From assembly GCF_901709675.1 (NCBI RefSeq), contig NC_051104.1, forward strand, positions 6,431,501 to 6,495,500: 64,000 nt of DNA. The letters are read 5' to 3'. A model generated the notes under the pieces. That model saw only the letters and a list, made by a program, of their open reading frames with translations, searched no databases and was not told where the DNA came from. Positions 13,563-27,600 of the stretch are shown in pieces. Numbering within the stretch: position 1 is the first letter of the stretch; the number at the start of each line of letters is the position of its first letter. This stretch comes from Syngnathus acus. Lineage: Eukaryota; Chordata; Actinopteri; Syngnathiformes; Syngnathidae. A program made the position numbers and the translations under genes.

Positions 13563-14517
13563 GTAAGCGCAAGATTTCTCCTCCATACGTGAGACGACGA
13601 TTTGGCCTTGCACGGAGGTTTTGAAAGTGACAGCACAATTACTGCAGTCAGTGTGGCAAACAATCGTTGTCTGGTGCAAGGAATGCAATGCTGAAGGCGA
13701 AGTTGGGCTTAATGTGTTTTCTCCTCACCATGTCTTACGCAAGCGCGTTTTAGCCGACGAACATAAAGCAAGCAAAACAAGGTCTGAGTTGCATGCTGCT
13801 GAACCACATATTTCTCTCCATTTTTGTGTGTGTGAAATAAATAATCAGCACGTCTTACACAAGCATATTCTTGCCCAATGTTAAGTCTGAACATGAAGCT
13901 GGCAACACCAAATCTAGAAACTACTCTTGCTTTTTTTTTTCTTTTTTTTTTTCTGGAAAGGAAATGCTTCTCATAATAATACCTTATACAGAAGTACATT
14001 TCAGCCAAGTATGCAATCTGGAGGTGACCACAAAAGGAAACGCATCTCTGTCACATCCTACAGAAACACACTACAGTTATCTCTTCAAATCATCTTTTTT
14101 TTTTTTCAAGAAGGAAGCATTGCATGCTTGTTGTATGTCATAACAAATACCAAGCAACTTATCTCACACAGACACATTTTTGCTCACTGTAAACAAGTCT
14201 CCAGTGTTTATCTCCAAATCCATTGTCTATGTCTGTCAACACACTACAAAACAATGTATTATGTTACTCATAATAATAATAATGGCTTTTGGATTGCATC
14301 ACAACATTGTCTTGTTCCAGCCTGTCTTCTGCAAATTGTTGTTCAATGTTCCAAGCAAGATTTGGCTGAACAACAGTGAACAGCAGGTTCAATTTGGAAT
14401 TTCACAACCCAACTGGCCACGTGTGAAGACACGTCAGTCGCTTTGCTTGCTGTTCAGTACTTGGCAATTCTGTCCATCATTTTATCAAACTGTCTTCCAC
14501 AGTGGAGCCGGGTGGCC

Positions 14518-17500
14518 ATGGACCCATTCAGCCAGCTTATCTTCACCATCTCGGTGAGCAGCTTCTTCACCTTCCAGTGGCTCTTCCACAAAGCCAGCCC
14601 CTGGGTGTCCACACGCGTCAGCTCGGGCTTCCTCCGTCTCAGCGATAAGCAGAAGGTGGAATGGAACTCCAGGTGAGTGGCAAGAAAAAACAAAATGCTC
14701 TTTTAACAGCCCAAACGTCTGTCATGTTCACCTTATCGGATTGATTCGAGGCAGTTTAAAGGCCAGACGCCACTTGCCGCCGCTCTGTCGATGTTCCAAC
14801 CTTTTATGGGAACACTGCAGAAGACACGTCCTGTGCTAAGATCTCGGAGCGCTTTGAGGACATCGTTGAGCAGATTGGTTGGATGCGATACAACACAATT
14901 CCACTCTTGCCAACGTACATGATTCACTCATTTTCATTATCGCTCCTTATGGCTTTATTACTCATGATAGCACTCCATCATGAAATTCAAATGGTCACAT
15001 GGTTTATGAGGGGAAAATCAAATGTAATGATTAGTAGGGATGGGTCCAGGCTCCGAGGCGGCTGGTTCTGCTATGACTCAGCAATATTGCTGATGTCACG
15101 GTGGCTTGGGAGCTCACCCCTCTGCTGTGTGACTTCTTGTTAGCCAAACGATTGATGCAAAAGCCCACTAAGCAGTCTGCTGGGAAATAATGACACCAAT
15201 TTATTTAAATGTCTTTCTGATTTGGGTTTGATTTGATTTTTTTCAGGACAGTATCGACTCTTCACGCACTGTTAGTAGGAATCTTCTGTCTTTACATTTT
15301 GTTCTTTGATGATGCCGTCAACGAAGACCCAGTCTGGTAAGAGTGTTTGGAAAATGATTTTGTCTTCCTCTTTTGTGTTGTTTTTAACACTTCATTTGAC
15401 ACACATGTCAACATTTTCCCCCCCTACATAATTTTTAATTGTTTTTAAACTGACTCCAGTAATTATTTCAAAATTCCTCATAATGAAAGAGCTTCCAGAA
15501 ATGATTATATCTCTTCACTTTTTCCAGATTTTATTGTCACAGCTTTGTTCCAAAACGTAATGAATTAATTTTCACATAACACCCAATAACGACATTATTG
15601 AAAAAGTCGTTTCACACAAAAATATCGACATTTCATTCTAGAAAGGAGGTTTTCCCAAATGGCTTCAATATGCACACACGAGGCACTCACTCATTAATAA
15701 AAAGGATATTAAATGTTCCAATTCAATATCAATTTATCATGAACATGATGTGCTTTTCCCACAGGGGAGATCCTACTCTAGTGAAGACGAATGTTGCGAT
15801 CACAACAGGCTACCTCATATCTGGTAAGGGAAGCTTCACAGCTAATGCATTGAACATGACTTTTTTTTTTTTTAATCAGTTGCTTTCTTTTATATACTTT
15901 CCTCTTTTAATGTCCCCGCCCCGCTCTCTCCCCCCCGTCTTATCCTCCTCTTTTCCAGATCTGTTGCTAATATTTTACTATTGGAAGGCGATAGGAGACA
16001 AGTTTTTTGTAGTGCACCATCTGGCAGCGTTGTATGCTTACTACTATGTACTGGTGAGTGCCCTATTGTCCAATAGCAGAACGTGCAGGCAAGATGGGAA
16101 AGAGACGATCAAGGGTGAACAGCAGTCATTGAAATGTATTCATAAATTATCATTAATAATAATAATTAAATATATCACATAAATGTATTACTTTGAATTC
16201 AATTTACAGGTTGACACATTTCAGTTCAATTGTGATTGGACCAAAAAAAACAGAAATCCACTAAAGTCAATGACACACTTTGAAATGAAGACAATAGATA
16301 GTTGGAAAGAAATGATTTGCATTTTATGCAAGTTGTTAATGTAGAAGACCTTGAAGGCTTCTAACCCCACTTATGGACGCAAAAACACAAGTCTAATAAT
16401 ATTATGTAACACGATCGTCTTTACTTGTCATTGGTTGTGGAAACGCGTCACTGGGTTAGCACAGTTGCTGTTCACTCTTGGTTGACTCTCAAATTGTCTA
16501 GATCGTCAGTTCTCTGTCGCATAATGGTGTTGGAAATGACTGACTACATGGTATTTTTTGCATGGAATGCTCAACAAGGGTATTGGCTGTCGACCCCTCC
16601 CAATCTCCCTCTGCCTCACTTATAGTTTCTGTCCTTCGTTTGTTTTACTGACCTTGGCCCCCCCCCCACCCCTTTCTCGATATACTACTCTTGAATTTTA
16701 GCACAACACCTGCCTTGCATGCCGACGGCGGGGCTTTTCGGGTTTCCTGTTACCGTGCATGTGAACAAACTGTTTAACCTAACAACTGGCTGCATATCTG
16801 CAATAGCGTTTGTCATCTGTTTTTGTGCCAGGCGCTGGCTTTTCTCTTTTCCTTGCACTTTTTCTTTCAAGAGAAAATTGGCAAAGACATTAAGTGCTTA
16901 AGTGATTGGCCTTTTAAAAAAAAAAATGTTTACGGCGTTCAGTCTTCTGCCTTCAGTTCTCATGCTGCAGACTAGTTTTTCGAGTGAAACATAATTTGAA
17001 ATGACCGACTGTAGTGAGTGGCTGGATCTCGCATCATAATTCCATCCATTTGTTTCCTTTCAATGAGATCATCTCATCCTCAAGGAGATGCTTGCACAGC
17101 TTGTTAAAGCATGCGTCCCTGTTTGCTAATGATGTCATTCGTCTTAACTCCCGAGTTCCATTTGTAGCCACGCGGGGGCAGCAAAAATACGTGGTTATAA
17201 AAATGTCACTTTCGCCAATTTTGGAGGAAAAGTGTGTATGCAAAGAACTGTCCTGTGAGCAGAGCATTGGCAAGTCTAAACAGGAGTGCTCAGCCTTATT
17301 TCTGTCTTAATACAAACAGAAGTTTTAAGAGACATCCATACTGTCACTGGACACTCATGACTGTCATCTGGTACAAAAAAATCACTCCAAGTGATGAGAA
17401 TCGAAATTGTCTCCACTCAAGATATCATTTGCATTTGTACTATTTTGGTAAACCAGTCAAACTTGTCATTTGTTGTCAAAGTTTTATTAGTTCCCGTCCC

Positions 17501-19954
17501 AGCGTGTGTCTTGTGTGAGTGTTCACTCCAAAGGACAAATATGGATTCATCTCATTTAGCGACACGGCTCATTAAGTACGTTTACTGTAAGCGTCAAAGG
17601 TACAAGTTAGCATCATTTTATGTTTTCATTGTTGTCCTTCATCGCAAAGGTCTTGGGACGAAGACTCACCGGAATTTGTCTTGTTTTAACCTGCACCAAT
17701 AGGAAACCAAAATACTTTTCGATGCATGCTCAATTTGGCGTTGTTTCTATTTGTCCCTTCATATTTGCTTCCAGTATTTTCAGGCATTTTATTGTTGTTC
17801 TAATCTTTCTGTCTCTCTTGTCTGTCCCTTTAACATTAATCGCCCCTCTTCAAACCCAATGTGCAAAGACTACCAAGTTTGCTTATGTAAACGCAGTTCA
17901 TGCAAAAACTACCAAAATGGTGCGTGCGTGTGTGTGTGTGTGTGTTTGTATGTTTGCCAAGGGAGCTTGTGATCTAGATGAAGACCTCCTCCTTTTTTTT
18001 TTTTTTTTATTCCTGTCTTGTCTGCTGTTATTGCTGTTTGGTTGCACTGAGCAGATGTGATGCCCAGTCACAGTATGGACTTACCAGTTCCTAGAGGTAC
18101 TAGCGTGCTCCTGCTAAGGTGGAAACTATTGTACACAAACCAGACGTTGATTTGTAAGCCTTAGTATGTCTATAACACTTTTATTTCAGCCAAGCAGGTA
18201 AGTTTCCTATTTGTATCGAATCAATTAGTTCCACTATTGAGATTCAAATATAGACAATTGGATAATACTGCATTTTCATTGGTGGGTCATTCCTTTTCTT
18301 GGCCACTTGCAATTGTGTACTCGAAAGTAGTTACATCTTTAATGAAGATGTTGAGAATGAATGTACTGTTAAAAAAAAAGTATATATTTTTGTCTGCATA
18401 GCTGAATGTATGTATGGATGTGTGTGGGGAAAAAATAATTGTATCCATCCATATTTTTTGATAGCCTCTATAGACGGCACATGATATGGTTGCGTGTTAA
18501 ATTTTTCACCCCTTGAGGGCAGCACAAACAAATAAATGGGAGTACAATTAGCGCTTCCGTCCGGAACGTGCACAGATATGTATCTCATTGAATAGCTGCT
18601 AATAGGAGTAGTGTAATAGTACATTTAAAGCGGAATACTTTTTATATCCTAGTGAGAAGTACCAATAAGCATGTAGCCTTCACTTTTTTTTCCCCATTTG
18701 TCATAATATTCCCATTAAACGTGATTCAAATATTTATTGATTGCTTCTTGTAGGTCTAGTGTGAAATGTGATTTGGGAATTTGAATGGTGTCAGTGGTGA
18801 GCACCTCCCAAATGAGCTTGTCTTGTTTTGTGTACCTTTTTACGTCTACGTTGTTTTCCTCTCTTTGCTCTCCTTACAGGGCCATGGCATGTTGCCTTAT
18901 TTTGCTAACTTCCGTCTGCTCGCCGAGTTTTCTACTCCATGTGTGAACCAGCGGTACGTACCATCGAGTAGAGTGTCGAATGCAACAAGGGTGCATTGTT
19001 GTTTTGGGTCAGACAAAAGTAGCGTATCACTTTCCTGGTTCTTTTATCTCAAACTAATTATTTGAGGTTGCATTACCTGACATGTTTCGACAAGCCGAAA
19101 CATGTCAGGTAATGCAACCTCAAATAATTTGTTTGAGATAAAAGAACCAGGAAAGTGATTAACAAGTAAAAACAAAATGAACTTAGTACAAAAAGTAGCA
19201 TATGCCAACATGGGAAACTTTTCTTCCCATAGAAAATAATAGAAAAAGTTAAGTGATGAAAAAATCAAAACTACTTGGACTGAAAATTTTTGAAAACTAA
19301 ACTAATTGCGATTTTCTTTTCCCCCCCTCTTGCTCTTTTTTTATGGTTCGTCAATGTTTGCTCTTAAAGGTTAGGTTTACTCTCAAATAAAAGCAAATGA
19401 ACCATGAATGATTATGAAAGCCAGTTTATCGACTTCGATTAGAGTTGTTAACTTCCTAAACAGTTTGAGTAAATCAGTTAAGGCCGATGACAACAATGAT
19501 TGTAATGTTATTTGCTAAAATCTCATTGTGCTGTCTTTAATGCTGCAGGTTAGCACAGCTGATCGGACACAAAATGAAATCCACTAATGAGACAAGTGAT
19601 GCATCTTGAATGTGTTGTTGTTGTCACTGTTGCAGCTGGTTCTTTGAGGTTCTAGGTTACCCGAGGACTTCCCGACCCAACATGGCAAACGGCGTGGCCA
19701 TGGCCCTCGTGTTCTTCGTGGTGCGCGTGGCCGTCATGCCGGTCTACTACAGCCGCATGTACGCCGTCTACGGCACGGAGGCCTTTTACTTGGTGCCCTA
19801 CGGCGGGCGCCTGGCATGGATCTGCTCCAGCATCTGCTTGGACATCATGAACGTCATGTGGATGCACAAGATCGCCCGGGGCTGCTACAAAGTGCTCCAG
19901 TCGGCACGCCGGACCAAATCCGGCGTGCCTCATGTAAACGGAAAGGTCGACTAG
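14518..19954 (+). CDS. tlcd4: TLC domain-containing protein 4 (TMEM56 type)
   Basis: Spliced model: 14518-14672, 15247-15336, 15765-15823, 15959-16053, 18880-18953, 19636-19954. All introns are GT-AG, phases close, and the product is 263 residues, the length I recall for the vertebrate family. It is a multi-pass membrane protein with a TRAM/LAG1/CLN8 (TLC) domain, a fold linked to lipid sensing or ceramide-type chemistry; the exact activity of this member is unknown. Visible landmarks: an N-terminal hydrophobic helix, KVEWNSR (about 45-51) at the start of the TLC domain, [16 protein letters not shown] (about 105-120) with the conserved HH pair, GNFRLLAE-type sequence (here [12 protein letters not shown]), CVNQRWFFEVL, and a C-terminal NVMWMHKI followed by a short polar tail. 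The ATG was chosen because it opens the exon and aligns with the family start. The 2.8 kb intron 4 and 0.7 kb intron 5 hold most non-coding sequence. Confidence 0.93.
19026..19159. repeat. near-perfect palindrome, 64-bp arms
   Basis: The left arm 19026-19089 and right arm 19096-19159 are reverse complements of each other with one mismatch. They are separated by the 6-base loop ACAAGC. The structure lies in the last intron of tlcd4. Arms begin ATCACTTTCCTGG and meet at CATGTTTCG / CGAAACATG. No clear target-site duplication or transposase is present. It may be a small foldback element, a very young inverted duplication, or a sequencing/assembly foldback artefact. Confidence 0.9.
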
Positions 19955-20590
19955 TGTCCGGGAAGCAGATGCCACGTGTTGGGATGTTAAAGGGAACGAG
20001 GAGGAACTATTTGAACAGCTGGTACCGTTACGACGGGCCACCTTCAAGCCATGAAATGAACTCCGAGCAATACTCCTGTGTTGCTTCATTTTTTTTAAAG
20101 GAACATTTTAGCACGGAGCCCAAACTGAAATTGTTTACTTACACTGGTTAAGACGCTTACACTGGTTAAGACTATTACTGCCAGAGATCGTCAATCCCAT
20201 CAAATCCTTGAAGAACCATCTTTTTTTTTTGTCCACACCTCAATGTCTTTATTTGTTGTCACATCATTTTTCAGGGAGACGATGACAAAGGGTAAAGTTT
20301 GACTAAACTCGTGATGCTATTATTTAAGAGACTTGTTGGCAAAGTAGCCTTTTTATAGGAAAAGCATGAGATTTCAAACATATTATGTTGTTGTCTTTTT
20401 TTTTTTACATGTAGTATTTACGTATATACAGCCTGGAGTTTTATAATGAACAAAACGCACAGAGTACCTTTGGAAATCCCGAAAGGGAAGCTGAATGTCA
20501 ATACTGTTTTGATGCTAACCAAGGCGATGAGGAATCGGATGAGTCAATCAGAATGAAGATCCGCAAAATAAATGTTCATGATAACACGGA
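19955..20590 (+). terminator. tlcd4: tlcd4 3' untranslated region and poly(A) signal
   Basis: After the TAG stop there is no further coding sequence. The first canonical AATAAA on the plus strand is at 20567-20572, about 610 bases downstream, followed by a T/G-rich stretch. A short tandem duplication (TTACACTGGTTAAGAC, twice) occurs near 20138-20171 in the untranslated region. Confidence 0.5.
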
Positions 20591-20599
20591 CATTGATTT

Positions 20600-22940
20600 A
20601 ATTGATGTGTACAGGAGGTGAAACGAGTGTTATTTGTAACAAGCAGGTTTTTTTTAGATCATTTTATTTATTTATTTTTGCTTCAATTGATATTGCAATG
20701 GAGAGAATCAAAAGCTTGTATTGTCTATGTTTTAACAAAAAAGATGCCTCATTACATCCATCTTTTGTTGCCTTGTTTAACCAAAATGTAATCGCACATT
20801 TTTCTTGTTATGATGCCTATTTTTTCAGTTCAATTGCCTTGTCTGTCGGAATGTGATAGTGCTTGTGGTTTTTATCCATTTGGCGTTTTAACTGTTTACC
20901 AAGCCATCGAGTTACTGCTTTTCATTGCGCTGTATTAACGTTCACAGCTGTGCCAAGTTGCAGCGATGCTCACAAGGTGTTGGCGTTGCAGCTCTTCATA
21001 TATTATAGTCACTTATCATTTGATATATGATAGTGGTCAGGATTCGATTGGAACTAAACAGACTATAAGGAAATGCACGATAAAGGTCATTTTGGTGCAC
21101 CAGCTCTAACTGCATGTCACATTGCATGGGGATTGCACTCTTAGCAGATGTCATTCTGTTATCATGAGCATAGACACATGTACACAATGTTTACTTACTT
21201 ACACGGAACATCCCAAAACAGATGTCTATAGTGATTTTCATATCCAGCTGAGAAATATTTAGCAAGGGAATACTTGAAGAATCTGCCGTTTATGATGATG
21301 TAGAACAATCTGGGCAGTGCAAATATCAATCAACCATGATGTGGTGATTCAGATATCAGTAGACGTAAGTCAGTCCAAAGGCCTCGGTTTAATAGATAGA
21401 GGATTGGCTGTAGGCAAGAGGAGGCTAAAGTGACATTCTGTGAATGTATTATTGGGAAATGAGCAAATATTGAGCATTACATTCTAATGTGTTCCTTATA
21501 ATAAATGACAAATTGACTTGTGTTGTCTTATTTCTGGTTTTTCATCTGATGCTGCTTAAAGTTTTGAGGGAGTGTGCAGCTGGCATGCTGACTGCAGGAA
21601 TGTCCACCAGAGCTGCAATCCCATCAAATGAATATTCCTTTTGCAATCTTAAGCCAAAGGCCAATTTTGGCAGTACATCCAACCGCAGACCACATGAAGC
21701 CACATCAGCCCAGGACCGCCACTAGCATCTTCACATTTCAAGCTACCCAACAGCTGCAGTAACAATCGATTGGCAATCGATTCATTGATTTTATAATAAC
21801 AAATCGTTGATACATTTTCATTGCTTTCGATGTCCTCACGGCCAGGAAGAGAAAGTTGAGTGACCTTCCCAGTCCCCAGAGTGTTTCAGTGTCTTGTTTT
21901 CCACATGTTTGTGACACCCACCCTTGCCTTGAAGCTTAAATAGAACTGTGGCGCATCACACGCACTTATCCCAAAAGGCCTGCTGACTTTGGCTGTCCAT
22001 TGAGGAGAGTGAGCTGTGATGCAAATCCTTGCAATTTGACCTTTGTAGAGAATGGTATACAGTGGGTCAGCAGAATAGTTTGTGTGCTGCACGATGCTTC
22101 CCATAAGCATGCGCCACACTGTTTTTAGTCTCGGGATCAAATGTCTTTCCTACACCCCTTCCAGGACACCTGTGCTAGACTGAATGGTCACATACTGTTC
22201 ATTCTCTGTACAAAACAGCGAACTCTCTCTCTGAGCATTAGAAATGCACATTTCTTTCCTTCAAGTTTTACTCAAGACATATTTTCAGAAGGTTGGTGTG
22301 TGTTTTTTAAATTGTATTGTATTTTATTGTTATATAGATGTTTTCCAGTGTCTGCACCTACTGTCAATGCAGACACTGAGGTGGGTCATAAAGCCAAACA
22401 AGATACAATTTTTCACCTTGCAGAAATGGTAAATGTTCGTAAATGAGTGTCAATCCTAAATCCCAATGTGTTTAATTAACATGTGAGTGTAAATACTCAC
22501 AGGCCTCAACCACGCTTACAATGCAGGACAACATTTATTAAAAGCTCATTGCAGTCTTGTGACTACTTTTTCCTGAGTTGCTTTGACATGAACCCACTGT
22601 TACTTTATTTTGTCTTATTATAGCTATCTGACTTGACGACTATGACATTTTCTGCCCTTGATGTTGCCCTGTAAAAAAAATCGAATCTTCCTAAACCCAC
22701 CCAAAAGAGAGAGCAATCCATATATAAATGTTCTAAAGACGCATTTCGGGATCGAGCTCCCGCAGTTTGGTGCGAGACTGTACCTAATGGTGTGTCCTGT
22801 AAGTGCGTCTCCAGAGATGGTCTCTTTTCCGACGGGCCCTGAATGCGTCACGCCCTCATTGAAGTTTGTAGAGAAATCCACCAACCGCGCGCTCTACAGG
22901 GCAAAGGCGTGCGTCAATATGACTCAATAGCCACTCGAGG
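20600..22940. other. intergenic region between tlcd4 and gpt
   Basis: No supported gene. Sequence is AT-rich with scattered open frames lacking domains. The last 200 bases (22740-22930) rise in C+G content towards gpt and may belong to its promoter. Confidence 0.5.
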
Positions 22941-23152
22941 CGAAGAAGATTTGTAGAAAGGGACCACTACGCTGTCGTTATCCTCGTCCGTCGCCCGTTC
23001 GACTTGATCTGCTTTGAACAACTGGTAAAAACAACCTCGGTTTGACTTTTACCTCCTTGTGCACGCACGCATGGTCGGCCGGTCGGCCGGTTGTTTTCAC
23101 GCAGCTCATCTTTTGTTGCACTTGCGTCAGGTAGCGTCAAATCCTGCACAAA
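22940..23152 (+). promoter_or_regulatory. gpt: gpt promoter/leader region
   Basis: This CpG-containing stretch sits just upstream of the gpt ATG. A possible leader intron runs from GAACAACTG/GTAAAA (23025) to a TTGCGTCAG acceptor (23130), leaving 22 untranslated bases before the start codon. This is inferred from splice motifs only. Confidence 0.3.
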
Positions 23153-24616
23153 ATGTCTCAGACGGAAATCAACGTGGCGTCCTCTCGGGGGAAGGTGCTC
23201 ACTTTGGACACTATGAACCCCAACATAAAGCAAGTGGAGTACGCGGTTCGTGGTGCCATCGTGCAGCGGGCAGTGACGCTTGAGAAGGAACTCAAAGCGG
23301 TAAGTTGAGTGTGACGAGAAGCCATTTGTTGACCTTACCATTTTAAAACCTTTAACCGCTCTTTTATTGATCGACAAACATCAGCTATGTGACCAGGAAG
23401 TCGACTTCCGTCTAAAGTTGTCACGCTCTCGAAACTAAATGTGCAGGGTGTCCTCGGTTTGCGATGGCGTTTCGTTGCTATGGCGACAACGTAAGACCTA
23501 GGCTAATGGGTGTCCTTGGTGAAAATGTGCAATGTCCACCCCTTCCTCAAAGCATTTCAGACATTTCAACAAATGTGTGCTACAAAACCTTCAAAGACAG
23601 TTGACAGGTTAATTTCGATTTGCATAGCATGTGTGGTGAGCCAACAAAACTTGGTACCCGCATGAGCTCCAACGTATGCAATTATGATAGCGACAGGATA
23701 GTCGAGTCTCCTCAGATATAAGAACCAGAAATTATTTCTATCAAATATCAATTTGTAATGCTCGTATAATTTCTTTATTTGAATACATCTGAAGAACAAT
23801 TGTATAACCATCCATAAAGGGTGATTTGGATCATGTACAGATTTTTTTTTTTTTTTTTTACCCACCACAGTGCATAAACATCTCCGATTACATTTTCCTG
23901 TGGTCATATTGATCCGTTGTGTTCTGCTAAGTCGGCGTTACAGTGACACTTAAACGCCGTAATGCAACACGCCCTGCAGTCTTTTGTCCTCAAAGTGCAC
24001 TTAAGTGGTTTAGCCTGATTCGATAGCCGAGCCCAGATTTGTGGAGAAGAATGCGGTCAATCTCGAAAAGTTATTACATAAGAAGTGAGGGAACATTCTC
24101 TGGCCTCTTTTGTCCTGCTGGCTTCGCGTGGCGCTCTCCTCCCCACAGCCGGCAGAGTTCATTGGACGACACTCCGGCTGTGAGGCCCAACAGCGTTCAA
24201 TGTTTGTTTTCTCCGTAAGGAGCTTCAGAGAAAGCCACACACAGCGATTGATACTTTTTGTTTTGTGCTCTTGAAAGAAAAACAAAAAGCCTGGCTATAA
24301 AGAATGTCTGATGGATGCACTGCATTTTCAATTGCATTAGGCCCATCCCAGATAGAAGCTACCCAGATGCACTGCATAAATGGAGAGATTAGAGGCAATG
24401 CGCACAAATGAATGTTTCAAATAATAGCTCGCCAGATTAAAAGGCGTTAGATAATAGAGCTTCAACCAAATTTTACTTCTGAATCCATGTTTAAAAAAAA
24501 AAAAGATCTTTTCTTTATCGGTCATGAGGGTTTGGATGCTGAAGATGTAATCTGAGCAAGGACTTCCTGCCAGATCTCTGACTGGAAACAGTTTTCAGGG
24601 CAGCTCAGCAGAATCG

Positions 24617-24695
<79 letters not shown>

Positions 24696-27600
24696 TGTGG
24701 GTGTGTGGGTGGGTGTGTGGGTGTGTGTGTGTGGGTGTGCTGACATGTTTGGGCGTGATGGTCACCTGACTAACCCTTGGCACGGATATATGCCAACAGA
24801 GTGTAAGTACATTTGAATCAGGCAATAAAAAAACAATCTTTGGCATTCTCAGGTCAGTCCGCTTGGAAAAATGCTTAGTAAGAAGTAGTCAAATGTAAAC
24901 TAAGCAGCGTTGTTTCCTGCAGCTAGCTGGCTGGCCTGCCTGCCTGCTTCACAGGTCTGCGTTGTGTAATCAGCGCCTGGTGGCTGCTGTCCTCGGCTGT
25001 GAACAGCAGCCTCTTTGTTGTGCAGCCCGCCACGAAAGAAGAAACACCAAGCATCCAATCAATCGGTCATTTTCAGAGAAGATAGGTCCAAAATGTGGCA
25101 AGCAGGATGAGTCATTTGGTCTGCCACAACTTTGCACAGAAAATGAAAGCCAGTTCGGCTGAGGTCAGCAAACATCTTCAAGTTCAGCATTATGCAATGC
25201 TATTTTGGTGGAGCTTCCCAAAAACTTGAAAGCAGCATCTTCACTGTCTCTGCTTTTCCAAGTAAGCGTGTCAAATAATGATTTTGACAGATATATAACT
25301 CAAGACAAAGTCTATTTGGACAGCAGCCAGTCAAAGTCGCTTGCAAAGTCCATTGTCACATTGCGTCATCTGATAAACGGCAGCAGCTGCAGCATGTTGG
25401 CTGCCATAAGCAGACACGCAGAAACCAGAGCAGAGCTCACAAGGAGGACATTAAAAGTGGGACAAAAATCACCCGCTGATATTGTTTTTATCAAATAGCT
25501 TATGAATAAAACCTTCGTTGGAAACCCTAACCCTAGCTTTAAAACCTAGTTCGAAACCCTAACCTTGGTTTAAAACCCGAGTCAGAAACCCTAACCCTAG
25601 TTTGAAGCCCTAATTAGCGATGGCAAGACTCCTTGGAAACCCTAGTCGGAAACCCTAACCCTAGCTTTGAAAGCCTAGTTCGAAACCCCAATCTTAGAAA
25701 CCCTAAAAGTAGTTGGAAACCCTAACCCTAGCTTTAAAGCCTAGTTCGAAACCCTAACCTTGGTTTAAAACCCTAGTCGGAAACCCTAACCCTAGTTTGA
25801 AGCCCTAATTAGCGATGGCAAGACTCCTTGGAAACCCTAGTCGGAAACCCTAACCCTAGCTTTGAAAGCCTGGTTAGAAACCCTAATCTTAGACACCCTA
25901 AAAGTAGTTGGAAACCCTCGTTGGAAACCCTAACCCTAGCTTTAAAACCTAGTTCGAAACCCTAACCTTGGTTTAAAACCCAAGTCGGAAACCCTAACCC
26001 TAATTTGAAGCCCTAATTAGCAAGGGCAAGACTCCTTGGAAACCCTAGTCGGAAACCCTAACCCTAGCTTTGAAAGCCTAGTTCGAAACCCCAATCTTAG
26101 AAACCCTAAAAGTAGTTGGAAACCCTAACCCTAGCTTTAAAGCCTAGTTCGAAACCCTAACCTTGGTTTAAAACCCTAGTCGGAAACCCTAACCCTAGTT
26201 TGAAGCCCTAATTAGCGATGGCAAGACTCCTTGGAAACCCTAGTCGGAAACCCTAACCCTAGCTTTGAAAGCCTGGTTAGAAACCCTAATCTTAGACACC
26301 CTAAAAGTAGTTGGAAACCCTCGTTGGAAACCCTAACCCTAGCTTTAAAACCTAGTTCGAAACCCTAACCTTGGTTTAAAACCCGAGTCGGAAACCCTAA
26401 CTCTAGTTTGAAGCCCTAATTAGCGATGGCAAGACTCCTTGGAAACCCTAGTCGGAAACCCTAACCCTAGCTTTGAAAGCCGAGTTAGAAACCCCAATCT
26501 TAGACACCCTAAAAGTAGTTGGAAAACCCTCGTTGGAAACCCTAACCCTAGCTTTAAAACCTAGTTCGAAACCCTAACCTTGGTTTAAAACCCGAGTCGG
26601 AAACCCTAACTCTAGTTTGAAGCCCTAATTAGCGATGGCAAGACTCCTTGGAAACCCTAGTCGGAAACCCTAACCCTAGCTTGGAAAGCCGAGTTAGAAA
26701 CCCCAATCTTAGACACCCTAAAAGTAGTTGGAAAACCCTCGTTGGAAACCCTAACCCTAGCTTTAAAACCTAGTTCGAAACCCTAACCATGGTTTAAAAC
26801 CCGAGTCGGAAACCCTAACCCTAGTTTGAAACTCTAATTAGCGATGGCAAGACTCCTTGGAAACCCTAGTCGGAAACCCTAACCCTAGCTTTGAAAGCCG
26901 AGTTAGAAACCCCAATCTTAGAAACCCTAAAAGTAGTTGGAAAACCCTCGTTGGAAACCCTAACCCTAGCTTTAAAACCTAGTTCGAAACCCTAACCATG
27001 GTTTAAAACCCGAGTCGGAAACCCTAACCCTAGTTTGAAACTCTAATTAGCGATGGCAAGACTCCTTGGAAACCCTAGTCGGAAACCCTAACCCTAGCTT
27101 TGAAAGCCGAGTTAGAAACCCCAATCTTAGACACCCTAAAAGTAGTTGGAAAACCCTCGTTGGAAACCCTAACCCTAGCTTTAAAACCTAGTTCGAAACC
27201 CTAACCTTGGTTTAAAACCCGAGTCGGAAACCCTAACTCTAGTTTGAAGCCCTAATTAGCGATGGCAAGACTCCTTGGAAACCCTAGTCGGAAACCCTAA
27301 CCCTAGCTTGGAAAGCCGAGTTAGAAACCCCAATCTTAGACACCCTAAAAGTAGTTGGAAAACCCTCGTTGGAAACCCTAACCCTAGCTTTAAAACCTAG
27401 TTCGAAACCCTAACCATGGTTTAAAACCCGAGTCGGAAACCCTAACCCTAGTTTGAAACTCTAATTAGCGATGGCAAGACTCCTTGGAAACCCTAGTCGG
27501 AAACCCTAACCCTAGCTTTGAAAGCCGAGTTAGAAACCCCAATCTTAGAAACCCTAAAAGTAGTTGGAAAACCCTCGTTGGAAACCCTAACCCTAGCTTT

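Noticed and set aside
19026-19159. Hammerhead ribozyme of a Penelope-type element
   Set aside because: The CGAAACATGTC stretch is suggestive, but no CTGATGA core in the right position is present, and the structure is a simple palindrome.
24522-24846. Thr-His and Val-Cys repeat proteins
   Set aside because: They are translations of the GT microsatellite in several frames.
25205-25498. 97-residue plus-strand frame in gpt intron 1
   Set aside because: No domain and no acceptor/donor pair that would join it to gpt in phase. Exons 1 and 2 join without it to give the family sequence.
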